Shown here piece by piece: positions 33,701 to 42,583 of a DNA stretch of 64,000 nt. A model generated the notes under the pieces. It did no database searches, was not told where the DNA came from, and was given only the letters and a program-made list of their open reading frames with translations. The position numbers and the translations under genes are program-made. The DNA is from Ustilago trichophora (taxonomy: Eukaryota; Basidiomycota; Ustilaginomycetes; Ustilaginales; Ustilaginaceae), in assembly GCA_900323505.1 (NCBI GenBank), contig OOIN01000005.1, positions 186,001-250,000 on the forward strand, given 5' to 3'. Numbering within the stretch: the first letter of the stretch is position 1; each line of letters starts with the position of its first letter.

Positions 33701-34144
33701 TCCCCCCTCACCCCTTCCTTCCACCACTCGATCACCACCACCGCTCTGATGGAGGAACCCACCATCGAATCCGAACCCGAACCGCACCCCTCGCCCGCCA
33801 TCCCAGAAGAAGTCCGTCAGCGTGCACGCGAGATCGAACATCAGATCCAAGAACTCAGCAACGAATTGCACGCACTCCGCGTCAAGCATGTAGGCCACGG
33901 TACCGCACCCACTTTCAGACCCAGCAGCGAGAACGCGGCGGATGCCGAGGAGGATGGAGAGCATCGGCAGGCCGTGGGAGACTGTGCCTACTGTGGATGT
34001 GGATGCGCAGAGCAGCGCAGATTGCAGAGCATCAACGAGGCGGCGGTGCTGAAAGGGATCAGCGTGCTGGATAGGGGTAGGGCGCTGAAGCCGAGTCAGA
34101 ATCTAGGGAACACGGGGAAGTTTGGTGGTTACACCAATCGTTGA
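30755..34144 (+). CDS. large disordered protein with coiled coil and Cys-rich C-terminus
   Basis: A 1129-residue protein that I do not assign to a named family. Residues 1-1000 are Ser/Pro-rich and likely disordered, with short conserved-looking islands such as SLEQAREQARQKQSEW near 725 and SGFLMRKLKKEKG near 790. A predicted coiled coil follows at about 1028-1050 (VRQRAREIEHQIQELSNEL). A Cys cluster near 1075 (CAYCGCGCAEQRRLQSINEA) leads directly into AVLKGISVLDRGRALKPSQN and a basic/Gly end (TGKFGGYTNR). This tail looks like the constrained part of the protein and could bind a metal. No signal peptide or membrane segment. One exon. It may be a scaffold of the cell cortex or polarity machinery; that is a guess from composition only. 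Confidence 0.75.
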   Translation: MSAVASRPTSIANSFYESEGRPSIEPARTNKTRELARAIGREREGQIPSFRPPSNWSQRSSHHDVVWSGDDGQIQDANDEQFSDAESWDADTQASSHAATKGEHDATTSVYGHVRPTSIGSSIFAGRGAKSERRRREAPPPLPNLPPTHQNHLFLGSDGVGLLSPRSDASGFESSSQYSANDGHDDRTNDDLASGFDLQNGSYQSRSRQLSSNQTTEIETQSAVPSRNSSRVPPPIPVKAASRSSHESSPPRNGSTSPSAANAASRISSARLPDGTLIPKMPPVPQTTDLSRPRKAKARRDRSPVLSFDGAAEEEEKMLVELQDKLANDARRISTLGPRVKKNAPAPWELGGEDIATSAGRPSLREQLRPNAETFEKPFSRFKSRPSVESSHAGARSPNPAHISSGLAHSSFASNAPSLEQEAQKEDDSHSLFATQRSRSKSVSNSAVGMLKGLGLAGAAVPASKKGKLTKALRLVGAGGTAAHDERRPAHPASAPLSELPASTNLNHLGSSPVPPVGFTAGDFPQSRSTRTINGGGSFGQAVSKSQADLVNMITSANGKYRDQARSPPIPSPKHANGTLPSPLMGGVRSLSYKKDTLSPTDSLSFANEQGHRSSSLERSRSRTPPMREVSITSRSAGTADEVAPHSSSLEGEERVGSALAEGESTPVGKSTTDSLASRVQPTSPTIHHAGMHSISSSQTSGSLPLPGNIEGVPYKLISLEQAREQARQKQSEWLATSGGASTSTKTSQYLASGDLAHDELAMQRDPSSDGQSSMRLLKNKKSGFLMRKLKKEKGISVDYDGVSTFPASGSSKDLARSSKSPMPSFSVTGLDEESDKLKPLAGLNEKPALQIRPVSSMFSGFAADFLDASALSEGHLRETSNGSSTSSTGLLAPHSPAASSFRSPSPVHSEAGRFASSPYKPKLADIKPTPHGTALPGPTVPGSAESNWSGQGGATGTSRLPSLDAGGSNSDTQSQFHSPANSPLTPSFHHSITTTALMEEPTIESEPEPHPSPAIPEEVRQRAREIEHQIQELSNELHALRVKHVGHGTAPTFRPSSENAADAEEDGEHRQAVGDCAYCGCGCAEQRRLQSINEAAVLKGISVLDRGRALKPSQNLGNTGKFGGYTNR

Positions 34145-34885
34145 ATCGCCCTCTGTACAAGGTCGCTTCTCTCTCCCACACATCTGTAGACTTTACACGA
34201 GCGATTCAGATCCAGTTAGTATACCCGCTGCATACCCAAATGAACAAGCTTATGTTACCGTGTTGCGACTGAGAGAGAGAGAGAGAGGTGAGAGTGAGGA
34301 GTGTGTCAGGTGCGAAGTTTGAGGATGAGAAAAAAAAGCGAAGGTAGGGAGTGTGAAGCGTGCCAAAGTGGAAGGAAGGTGGTCCGGCGTCCAAAACCTG
34401 CGTCAGCGAGCGAGCCTTTGAGCGTGTGCGCATTTTTGAGAAAAAGACGCCGGCATCCTTCCTTGCATCGCCTTTTGTTCGATCCCCATTCTCCCTGGCT
34501 TGTTGGATGGATGGCGTGCTGCCATATGGCATTGTTTGAATGCCAGATAAGTAGGGGGAGCTTGGTAGGCTCGAGCGAGCAGGAGGGGATGCGATTCGGC
34601 GAGTAAACGGTGGGTGGGTAGGTGGGTAGGTGGGTTTGGTGTTGTTCTCCCCGGCGCGGTGAATTTCTTGTGATAGGGGGGCGTTTGAGTGGGACAGGGT
34701 CTGAGTGTTGGTCTCTTTCATTTCGTCATCTCTGTCACGCAGCCGGCAGCCAAAAGAAAGGGCCCTTATCTAGACGCTCTTGGATTCTTCGATTGAGCCT
34801 CTCTTCTTCACCCTTCCCTCCCGACTCGATCTACAAGGAATCCGTTTCCTCAACGCATCCTGTGTAGTAGGCAGATTCGGCGACG
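34145..34885. other. intergenic, promoter of the aquaporin gene
   Basis: 741 bp with a GA repeat at about 34270-34288 and a GTAGGTGG repeat at about 34612-34635. It holds the 3' UTR of the upstream gene and the aquaporin promoter and leader. No gene is supported. Confidence 0.55.
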
Positions 34886-35992
34886 ATGACACGACTCTCA
34901 ACCGTCTCGCAGCTCTCGGCACGAGATGTCCATCCGAACCCTACCACCACCGCTCCACTCCTCCCCGCCTCGGCACCTCTACCTTTCCAACAAACTCGTC
35001 TCCACAAAGCACCTCGTTGGTGGCCCTCTCCTTCTTCCTTATCTTCTACCACCACGCTCTCTTACCCTCACGGCGGCGAACCGAATACATGGGCAAAACT
35101 TCGTCACATCTATCGTGAAGAAATAGCCGAATTCTTTGGAACTTTTCTCATCCTCATCTTCGGTGCCGGCGTAGAATGTCAAGTCAATCTCCACTACCAT
35201 GCCTCTACAACTCGCGATAGCTCTGCGTACGGAAGCTACTTGCAGGGTCGGTTGGCGTGGGCTGCCGGTGTAGCGATGGCAGGATGGGTAAGTGGTGGGA
35301 TCAGTGGTGGACACTGCAACCCTAGCGTAACTATCGCTTTGGCTTGTTTCCGAGGTTTCCCAAGGAGGAAGATTTTGCCCTTCATCATTGCCCAGATCCT
35401 AGGTGCTACCGTCGGCAGCTTACTAGTATACGCCAACAACGTTCCTCACATTGAACAATTCGAAGGCAACACTGGTCATCGCACAGTCACAGGTCCCACA
35501 AGTACAGCCGGATTGTTCTTCACTTTCCCTTCACCCAACCTTTCCTTCTCCTCTGCTGTATTGAGCGAATTCTTGGCAACCTCAATCCTCCTCTTTGTAG
35601 TATTTGCCCTGGCAGATACGGCAAATCTTAACCCACCAAGGGGCACACAACCATTCGCAATGTTCATAGTCCTCCTCGGAATAGGCGCTTCACTAGGGTA
35701 CAATACAGGATACGCGATTAATGGGGCTAGAGATACGGGTCCTAGGATTGCACTCTGGCTGATGGGGTATGGTAAAGAAGTGTGGACTCATGATGGATGG
35801 TATTGGGTTTGGAATCCTTGGTTGGCAAGTATCGCGGGTGGAGTGGTGGGAGCAGGGACGTATGATGTTTTTGTTTATTCGGGGGTTGATAGTCCGGTGA
35901 ATAGACCAAAGCAAAAGAGAAGTGGTGGAGTTGATGGGTATGGAGCGCTGGCGCAGGATGAGGAGGAGAACGGAGTTGAGGAAGAGGTATAG
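34886..35992 (+). CDS. aquaglyceroporin-like MIP channel with altered NPA boxes
   Basis: A 368-residue major intrinsic protein, expected in the plasma membrane or an organelle membrane and passing water, glycerol or similar small solutes. The MIP fold is recognisable: EFFGTFLILIFGAGVECQVN (TM1), AGVAMAGWVSGGISGGHCNPSVTIALA (TM2 and the first half-helix), ILPFIIAQILGATVGSLLVY (TM3), AVLSEFLATSILLFVVFALAD (TM4), FAMFIVLLGIGASLGYNTGY (TM5), AINGARDTGPRI (second half-helix) and a last TM near residue 315. The first NPA box is NPS (about residue 146) and the second is NGA (about 279), followed by the conserved RD. The loop between TM2 and TM3 and the insertion around 170-195 are typical of aquaglyceroporins. 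N- and C-terminal tails are short and polar. One exon. A true orthologue of Fps1 is unlikely, as its long tails are absent. Confidence 0.88.
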   Translation: MTRLSTVSQLSARDVHPNPTTTAPLLPASAPLPFQQTRLHKAPRWWPSPSSLSSTTTLSYPHGGEPNTWAKLRHIYREEIAEFFGTFLILIFGAGVECQVNLHYHASTTRDSSAYGSYLQGRLAWAAGVAMAGWVSGGISGGHCNPSVTIALACFRGFPRRKILPFIIAQILGATVGSLLVYANNVPHIEQFEGNTGHRTVTGPTSTAGLFFTFPSPNLSFSSAVLSEFLATSILLFVVFALADTANLNPPRGTQPFAMFIVLLGIGASLGYNTGYAINGARDTGPRIALWLMGYGKEVWTHDGWYWVWNPWLASIAGGVVGAGTYDVFVYSGVDSPVNRPKQKRSGGVDGYGALAQDEEENGVEEEV

Positions 35993-36590
35993 AAGGTAGT
36001 TTCCGCTCCGCTTGTTTTGGTCCGGTTCTTCGAAAGACTGGTTTCGTTTCTAGAGTTTCGCCCTCCGTTCAGACTTGTTCTTCGCTCGCTCGCACATAGA
36101 TGAATTTATAGATGCTTCTCGTCCTTTCTTTCAACGCACATCTTTGTCTGATCTGAGACCATTTGCGAGTGACACAGAGAGAAAGCTGTCGAGAGGCAAG
36201 CGGGATTGCAGATACTGTACGAAGCTTCCAGGCTGTGCTGCAAGTGGGTTAATTTTCTGGCGGGCGGGTGGTGCAGTCGCGCACGAGGCACAGACTCCAC
36301 ATTTGCCAAAAAGAAGCTCAGTTTGGTGTTCGTCTTTCAACCCTTCATTGTTCACCGTCACCCACATTTACCTTTCCCATCGCCCCGCCATCTTGACCCT
36401 TACCACTAACAGCACCCGCACCATCTTCGTCATCATTCCCTGCGGAAACATCGTTTTGCTCCCGTTGGTTCAACCCGCACGCCTCAGCACATTATTACTC
36501 TGACCACTTTCGCACAGAGCTTCTGCTACCCAACCGCATATTTGAGAGCCATCACATCATAACCCAACACATGCCTCACAACAGTTCATC
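35993..36590. other. intergenic, promoter of YPI1
   Basis: 598 bp between the aquaporin stop and the YPI1 start, both on the plus strand. No gene or clear motif is seen. Confidence 0.55.
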
Positions 36591-37526
36591 ATGAATGGAC
36601 GCCATACTCAGCAAGCATCAGGCCCATCCCGTACAATCACCCTGACCGCCAACAGCATCCCTCCACCAGCAGCAGAAGATGTAGGGATTCTTCGATTGAG
36701 ACCCGATCGAGCTTCAGCCCAAACCAGTGCTAGCAGTGGAAGCAGCTCCCGCCGCGTAGTATGGACAGAAGAAACGGTGGACAATGAAGGTTTGGGACGC
36801 AAGAAGAGCAAGAGTGAGTTGTCGAATCCTCGCCTATCATTGTATCATATTTCTCCGAAGTTGGGCCTCTGTGGTGACCCTGCAAAGAGATCACTATTCT
36901 CTATGTGGCTGCTTGCGATCTGTCTTTTTTTTGTTTTTTGTTTTTTTTTTTTTCTTCTTCTCACAGCACACACGCTCGATCTCTGATCTTGTGCTAAGTG
37001 GAACCAGTACTGACCCGAATCCTGACTTTCCTTCTGTAATGATGGCGACGAAAACTGGGTACATTTGGTAGTTTGCTGCATCTACCACAAGCCAAAAGCG
37101 TTTGATGAGAGTTCGGACGAATCTTCCTCCTCCTCCTCCTCCTCCTCTTCGGAAAGCTCGGATTCCGACAGCTCAGAATCCGAAAGTGACCCGGATTCCG
37201 AACCCGATGGCAGTCAAGGTCCCAACCTATCCAAAGGCGTCAGGCAGAAGATGAAGCAGCGCAAAACACATCAACACCGTCACGATCACGGTCATGATCA
37301 CAAAGATGGACAACCGTGTACCCGTCACCAGCACAATCACACAGCGAAGAATTCACGATCAAAAACAAAACCCAAATCCTCTGCCGCAACTCAGACTGTT
37401 ACCCTCACCGAAGAAGCAGTGAACCGCAAAGACGGCAAAGATGAATACGACAAGGAGGAGAGTGACGACGATGCAGAGGGGAGGGATAGGTTTAGGCCAA
37501 ATGCGTATGAACGGGGTACAAGGTGA
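36591..37526 (+). CDS. YPI1: type 1 protein phosphatase inhibitor (Ypi1 / inhibitor-3)
   Basis: A 225-residue regulator of protein phosphatase 1 (Glc7) in the nucleus. Exon 1 (36591-36813) ends in RRVVWTEETVDNEGLGRKKSK; exon 2 (37072-37526) begins ICCIYHKPKAFDESSDE after joining. The split codon A|TT restores the family hallmark KSKICCIYHKPKAF, which supports the 258-nt intron (donor GTGAGT at 36814, acceptor TTGGTAG ending 37071). RVVW is the RVxF/W-type PP1-docking motif and WTEETVDNE-GLGRKKSK-CCIYH is the conserved core of inhibitor-3. Downstream there is an acidic Ser/Asp/Glu run (about 90-120) and a His-rich patch (HQHRHDHGHDH, about 150-160), both also known from inhibitor-3 relatives. 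The core is unmistakable; the tail is longer than in yeast. Confidence 0.95.
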
Positions 37527-37754
37527 ATTTGAACCCTTCTGCTCCGAAGATGTATATCATGTTCAATCGATCACTTTCACCGTTCCATTCAATCACCACT
37601 TCGTTTGACTTTGAGCACAACCTTGAAACCACCCAAACGACACACAACATACACAAAAAACAAACAAACAAATGCACAACCCCATAAAAGAACCATTACA
37701 ACTCGCTAATGAAACCTAGACCTAACTCTCGAACGCTTGAAAAAGAGGACAAAG

Positions 37755-40508
37755 TTAAGCCAAAGGATCAAAGTCCTTCCAAGCATCTGTCGAAGGTTTA
37801 GACTTGTTTGCCGAAATAGAAGAAGAAGAAGAAGAAGAAGGAGAAGGAGAGGGTTTATTGGGTTGAAGTAGACTTGCACCCCAACCTGAGGCTGGTGTGA
37901 GTGTCGATGTGATTGTGGTCGTTGTTGGAGCGGCGGAGGGGATTGGAGAGGTTGGAGTGGGTTCGATAGTGGCCACTCGACCAAAGGAAGGTAGGGTTGA
38001 GGTGGTATTGATGGTGGACCAATTGGAGCCGGTTGCAGGGGGAAGCGAGATGTTGTAATTCGGCCCTCCAGTGCCGTTGTTAGCTGTACTGATGGTATTG
38101 GTGGGAGGGGGTTTGATGGTAGATGTGGAAGAGGAAGAGGTATTGGGTTGGAGTACCGAACCCCAACTGGCGTTTGCAGCGGTGGATTTGGTTGAGGTGG
38201 ATAACAAAGACGAGGATGAAGCGCTTAATGTGGGGCGTGTAAAGCTCGGTGGAGGTGCAAGAGCCGGTGCTGCCGCCACGCTAAACGACGACGATGACGC
38301 CGTGATGCTACTGGTGCTACTGTTGCCAGTAAGACTGACAGAAGGACGAATACCCGAGCCATTGCTTCTGCCAGACTTGCCCGTATGAGTAGGGGTCAAC
38401 CCTCCAATGGGCGTATGAACATTTGACACTGCTGGAGAGACATCACTTGCCACTCCACCACTACCCGCACTAAGTCCTCCAAACTCATCGGCAAGACCAA
38501 ACGGATCATCTCCACTAACGCTCTTCTGTCCACCCGCCTGGGTCCTTGTCTGCCCGACCAAGGTTGCAAAATCAATCTCTCCTCCGGCACCGATTCCCGT
38601 CACCCCTCCACCCAAACCTCCTGCCCCTGCCCCTGCCCCTGCCCCTGCCCCAGCCATCCCATTAGTCGTAGTGTACGAATCCGTATGATCCTGCATCCGC
38701 TTAACATCCCTCAAATGGGCTGAATGCTCCCGTTCCACCCTCTCACTCATCTCCCTGACCGCCTTCATAAACCTCCCAAACTGCTCCGCATTCAACAGCG
38801 GTCCCATACTCATCACCCACAACTGCGGAATGATTGCCGTTGCCAAAGTTTCCCTATCCACTTTCCCCGCCATACTCTCATGCACCGCAAGAGTGGCTAC
38901 CATAACACTCGGCTCCTTGGTCTTGATCCTCGCCAGAATGGGGACCAACTTCTCGGTCAAAGTATACTTGTCCAGGATCGACACCATGCTGTGAAAACAG
39001 ATCAAGCAGTTGACTTTGACACTGAGCACTTTGGTCTTTGCGAAAAGCGAGGCGAGTTTGGGGAAAAGCACCTCTTTAACATGGGCATATTCCAAGATCT
39101 CTGCCAAACGGGGCACTGTTCGCAACGCTTTTTCTTGCACCACTACGTGCTCGGCTTCCAGGGCTGCGTACAACAACGGTGTAACCTCTTCCCTAAAAGC
39201 GGTGGGCGAAACTTTGGGTACGAAGAGCGGTTCGATTTGATCCAGCAGCAAAAGCATATTCTGCGGTGGATCCTGCACCGAAAACAACGGTTTCAGCTTG
39301 GGCAGGACGCTATTGGTGAATTCGAGAGACGAAAGATTCTTGCTAATATAAAAGACGTTGGGCAGAATAAATGGTAACAGTGATCGATCCGTCATCAGTT
39401 CCAACACTGCAGGTAGCACTTTTCGCCTCAGGAGACGATCCGAGAACTGCGGAAGAATCTTGAGTAATCCTTTGAGATATTGGACTCGTTCTTCCTTTGT
39501 ACGACCGGCAAAACTGTCGCGTTCCATGAATTTGAGCGTGCTGACGAGGATCGAGTTGAAGTAGCCCGCTTGCTGGAAGGATGTAGCTGTCAATCGGGCA
39601 CCAGGATAGCGAGTGAGGAGGTTGGAGAGCAGATCGAGGACGTCTTTGCCCATCCTGCTCCAGCTGGAACTGCCGATGATGGTGCTCAACTGATCTGCGT
39701 TGCCTCGGAGATTCGGCAACGAGTTGCGATTGCGAAACGGCGGACTACCCTTGTTGTGGACCGCATACACCACGCATCCCAAGCTGTACATGTCGTTTTC
39801 CGCACCCAACTTTTCATCCAAGGCATACTCGGGTGCCATGTAGTCAAAGTTTCGACTCATCGCCGGCGGCAATGTAGGATCATAATCGGGAAACTCCCAC
39901 TTACCGACCCCTGCTCCTTCCAGTTGGGTCAAGAAGGAAAATCCAGCCAACTTCCAATCGCCCTTGGCATTGATCAATATGCTTTCCGGGCTCAGATTCT
40001 GATGCACCATCTTGGCACCGTGCAAAAATTCCAACCCCCTCGCTACCTGCAGCAAACCCTTTTGAATCTCGACCTCGTCCAACTGAACATCCTGTCGATG
40101 ATCCGATACCAACGCTTCCGAGAGCGACGCGAAAACCTGTTCCGTCGCAAACGAGATATCTGTCCGTGACTCTTCCAACGGCTCGACAACTTCCAAGATG
40201 CAAGGATGACGAAGACGGGTGAGGGACGAGGCTTCTTTTTTGAGCTGCTCGGTGATTCGGGTTCGAATCTGCCCGCGAGTGTTGAAGGTATGCGTCCAAA
40301 TCGAGACGACATTTTTCGATGCTGAGCCGGCAGAGGACGAGGGACCAGAGGAAGTGGCAGTGGAAGAAGAGGAGGAGGCGTTGCGAGTGGCTTTGTAGAT
40401 CTTCCACAGTCCACAGTGTGCAGGAGATTGCGACTCGTCGATGGTATAGTTGATCGAGATATTGGTACGGCCAAAGTAGGACGACGCTTGCGATAGGAAG
40501 GAGGCCAT
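37755..40508 (-). CDS. SCY1-like pseudokinase, SCYL2 type
   Basis: A 917-residue protein with a kinase-like domain (about 15-330), HEAT-like helical repeats (about 340-590) and a Ser/Thr/Asn-rich tail. The kinase fold is degenerate: the HRD motif reads HQN (MVHQNLSPESILI, about 165) and the DFG motif reads AGF (WKLAGFSF, about 188), so catalysis is unlikely. The order MASFLSQASSYFGRT...NYTIDESQSP, then MAPEYALDEKLGAENDMYSLGC, is typical of SCYL2/CVAK104, which works in clathrin-dependent sorting between trans-Golgi and endosomes. The tail carries DPFGLADEFG and ends WKDFDPLA, which resemble DPF/DPL motifs that bind AP-2 or clathrin. Repeats of WGxxLQPN occur near 790 and 880. No intron. Convergent with YPI1, with 228 bp between stops. 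Confidence 0.88.
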   Translation of the reverse strand: MASFLSQASSYFGRTNISINYTIDESQSPAHCGLWKIYKATRNASSSSSTATSSGPSSSAGSASKNVVSIWTHTFNTRGQIRTRITEQLKKEASSLTRLRHPCILEVVEPLEESRTDISFATEQVFASLSEALVSDHRQDVQLDEVEIQKGLLQVARGLEFLHGAKMVHQNLSPESILINAKGDWKLAGFSFLTQLEGAGVGKWEFPDYDPTLPPAMSRNFDYMAPEYALDEKLGAENDMYSLGCVVYAVHNKGSPPFRNRNSLPNLRGNADQLSTIIGSSSWSRMGKDVLDLLSNLLTRYPGARLTATSFQQAGYFNSILVSTLKFMERDSFAGRTKEERVQYLKGLLKILPQFSDRLLRRKVLPAVLELMTDRSLLPFILPNVFYISKNLSSLEFTNSVLPKLKPLFSVQDPPQNMLLLLDQIEPLFVPKVSPTAFREEVTPLLYAALEAEHVVVQEKALRTVPRLAEILEYAHVKEVLFPKLASLFAKTKVLSVKVNCLICFHSMVSILDKYTLTEKLVPILARIKTKEPSVMVATLAVHESMAGKVDRETLATAIIPQLWVMSMGPLLNAEQFGRFMKAVREMSERVEREHSAHLRDVKRMQDHTDSYTTTNGMAGAGAGAGAGAGGLGGGVTGIGAGGEIDFATLVGQTRTQAGGQKSVSGDDPFGLADEFGGLSAGSGGVASDVSPAVSNVHTPIGGLTPTHTGKSGRSNGSGIRPSVSLTGNSSTSSITASSSSFSVAAAPALAPPPSFTRPTLSASSSSLLSTSTKSTAANASWGSVLQPNTSSSSTSTIKPPPTNTISTANNGTGGPNYNISLPPATGSNWSTINTTSTLPSFGRVATIEPTPTSPIPSAAPTTTTITSTLTPASGWGASLLQPNKPSPSPSSSSSSSISANKSKPSTDAWKDFDPLA

Positions 40509-41239
40509 CTTGATAAATGACGACCTACTTCCCGCTTTGTGAAAGGGATTCGCGAGAAAGGAAGCTAGCTGTGCGCTGTGAAAGGGAAGTATGACAGCCT
40601 ATGTACAGTGCAGTAGGCGCCGAGATGGGCGGTGACTCTGGTCGTGCAGGTGTTGATGATGATGGGGGAGAAACAAGGAAAGGTGTGCGTGTGGGGGCCA
40701 ATCACAGCCGAGTTGAAAATTCAAGAGATCAACACTTTTGAGTTGCGTGGCAGCTTGACCTTGTTTCGGGATCTCGGAATTTCTTCCACGCGCCCGCGCC
40801 GCCGCCGCCGCCTCGGCTTGCTGCAGACTGCCAGTCCCGCCCGAGCATGGCGCATGAACCACTTCGTCATGACTTTTCTCTTTAGGCTCCAACATTCAGC
40901 CATTGTGGCGTGACACATCCATTCGATACTTCAGCTCAACACACAAAAGTAGCAGAAATGGTAGTGGCGATTCAACGTTGGAAAGGGCTGATTGAATGGA
41001 CAAGGCAGAACACGAGAGATGAAACGGAAACAATGCTTTGCGTAGAACGTAGAACTGATTGCGTATGTTGCGAGAAGCGACACGACACGGTGCGAGCGAG
41101 TTTGAATGCGTGGGTATGATGGATTCGAACGATTGGATTTGTGACCAGAGAGTCAATGCTGCGCGGTTCACGTTGGTATCATGGTGAAAGATATTGGTAT
41201 GAGGAACGGTGAACATGGTGAGGAAGTGAAGCTGGGCAT
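40509..41239. other. intergenic between the SCYL2 start and the SWIM/RING gene
   Basis: 731 bp: SCYL2 promoter and the 3' flank of the SWIM/RING gene, both on the minus strand. A short GCC-repeat lies near 40795-40815. No gene is supported. Confidence 0.55.
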
Positions 41240-42583
41240 TCAGTCCCAGCCATTGGGTTCGTTCGCTTCGGCAGCGTCTGGCAGAGTGTCAGGATCGTGA
41301 ACTTCAGGATCCGCCGCGTCTGCAACATCCATCACATCTTCATCGCGACCTACGGCGGCAGCGAGATTCAACTGCCTTCCCGAGCTGTCGACCACAGCGC
41401 CTCGACGACCGATTCCGATACCGTAGCCATTGTCTTTCTTACAATGAGTCTGCTCCTCGTAGGCGTCGTGCCATTTACCTCGGCACCAGATGCAAGTCCT
41501 GGCAAAGCCTCGAGTCTTGAACCAAGTCTCGAGACAGTCGGTGTGGATGGGCCGTCCACAGGACTTGAGACAGAATTCGAGGCCTTCGACGCTGCCGGGC
41601 TCGAGATCCTCGTAGCATACACCGCAGACGTCGCCTTCTTCAGGAATGAGTCGTTTGCCGACAGGAGCATCGTTGGAGCCAGATGCCGAAGAGTCTGACG
41701 CCGTCTCAGAGTCGTCCGACTTGTATCCCACCGCCTTCTTCCAGGCATCGCGTAGCTCCGGCTTGGCAAGTGCTTGGGCAACAGGGTCACTGAGAGATTC
41801 GTCGAATACTTGCTGGACCTGATCTTGAGTGAGCCGAATGTCCGAGTAGACCGGAAGGTTACTCGCAAGTCGAAGCACCTTGATGTAGACGAAGAGAAGA
41901 TGCTTGCACACTTGGCGGCGCAGCTTGAAATCCATGCAGGAGCAACTGACGTTGCGATCGATAAGGATCTTGTAGACATTGCCCTTGGATCCGCACACAT
42001 CGAAAGCTTCCTTGAGCTGGACGCCGTCGCGATAGCGGTGGATCAGGTAGAGACGCTCATGATGAGCCTTAGCGATGCGCTTGATGGCAGCATCGTCGAG
42101 CTTCTTGAAATGCTTGTCCTTTCGAATCTCCTCGAGCTTGGCGCGTTCGAGCGCAGCCTTGCTTGGCTTTTTCGGTTTGGCCTCCTTGTCAGCTGCCTTG
42201 CTCTTGCGTTTGGCCGGACTAGAGTTGGCAGCCGAGACGTCCTTAGGCGAGCTTGAAGAAGCAGCCGGCTTCTTGTACCTTCGACTCGCGCCCTCGTCGA
42301 GCTCATCAATCTCGCATGGGGACGAGGAGCGGGCAGGAGATCGGGCAGCTGAGCTAGTGGATCTCTTGCGCTTGACGGGGGATGTCGAAGGAGCTCGCCG
42401 ACTAGGATGAGCGTGGTTGAGGCCCAGAGTATCGTTCGTGGGCTCTTGCGGAGAGGAAGCCTTGGGAATAGCCGGAAGCTTCTTTCTTGCAGACTTGCGC
42501 GTTGGTGCTCGACGAGCCGAGGGCCTGATGTTGGGCCCGTGAGCATCGACTACAACGAAGCCTTCGTCGTCAGAGGCTCCCAT
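41240..42583 (-). CDS. SWIM and RING zinc-finger protein, probable E3 ubiquitin ligase
   Basis: A 447-residue protein. The N-terminal 170 residues are basic and Ser-rich (ARRAPTRKSARKKLPAIPKA, SPVKRKRSTSS), suggesting a nuclear protein. A SWIM zinc finger follows at about 205-240 (VSCSCMDFKLRRQVCKHLLFV, with C-x-C and C-x-H ligands). A RING-type finger lies at about 318-370 (CGVCYEDLEPG, then CGRPIHTDCLETWF, then CIWCRGKW). The SWIM-then-RING order is that of ZSWIM2/MEX-type ubiquitin ligases, so substrate ubiquitination is the likely role; the target is unknown. I start at the Met at 42583 (MGASDDEGFVVVDAHG) because the 23 residues upstream in the same frame (from 42652) look like leader. 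One exon. Confidence 0.82.
   Translation of the reverse strand: MGASDDEGFVVVDAHGPNIRPSARRAPTRKSARKKLPAIPKASSPQEPTNDTLGLNHAHPSRRAPSTSPVKRKRSTSSAARSPARSSSPCEIDELDEGASRRYKKPAASSSSPKDVSAANSSPAKRKSKAADKEAKPKKPSKAALERAKLEEIRKDKHFKKLDDAAIKRIAKAHHERLYLIHRYRDGVQLKEAFDVCGSKGNVYKILIDRNVSCSCMDFKLRRQVCKHLLFVYIKVLRLASNLPVYSDIRLTQDQVQQVFDESLSDPVAQALAKPELRDAWKKAVGYKSDDSETASDSSASGSNDAPVGKRLIPEEGDVCGVCYEDLEPGSVEGLEFCLKSCGRPIHTDCLETWFKTRGFARTCIWCRGKWHDAYEEQTHCKKDNGYGIGIGRRGAVVDSSGRQLNLAAAVGRDEDVMDVADAADPEVHDPDTLPDAAEANEPNGWD

Noticed and set aside
41115..41140. tRNA-like B box (complement of GGATTCGAACG)
   Set aside because: The T-stem does not pair and no A box or acceptor stem is found at the right distance.
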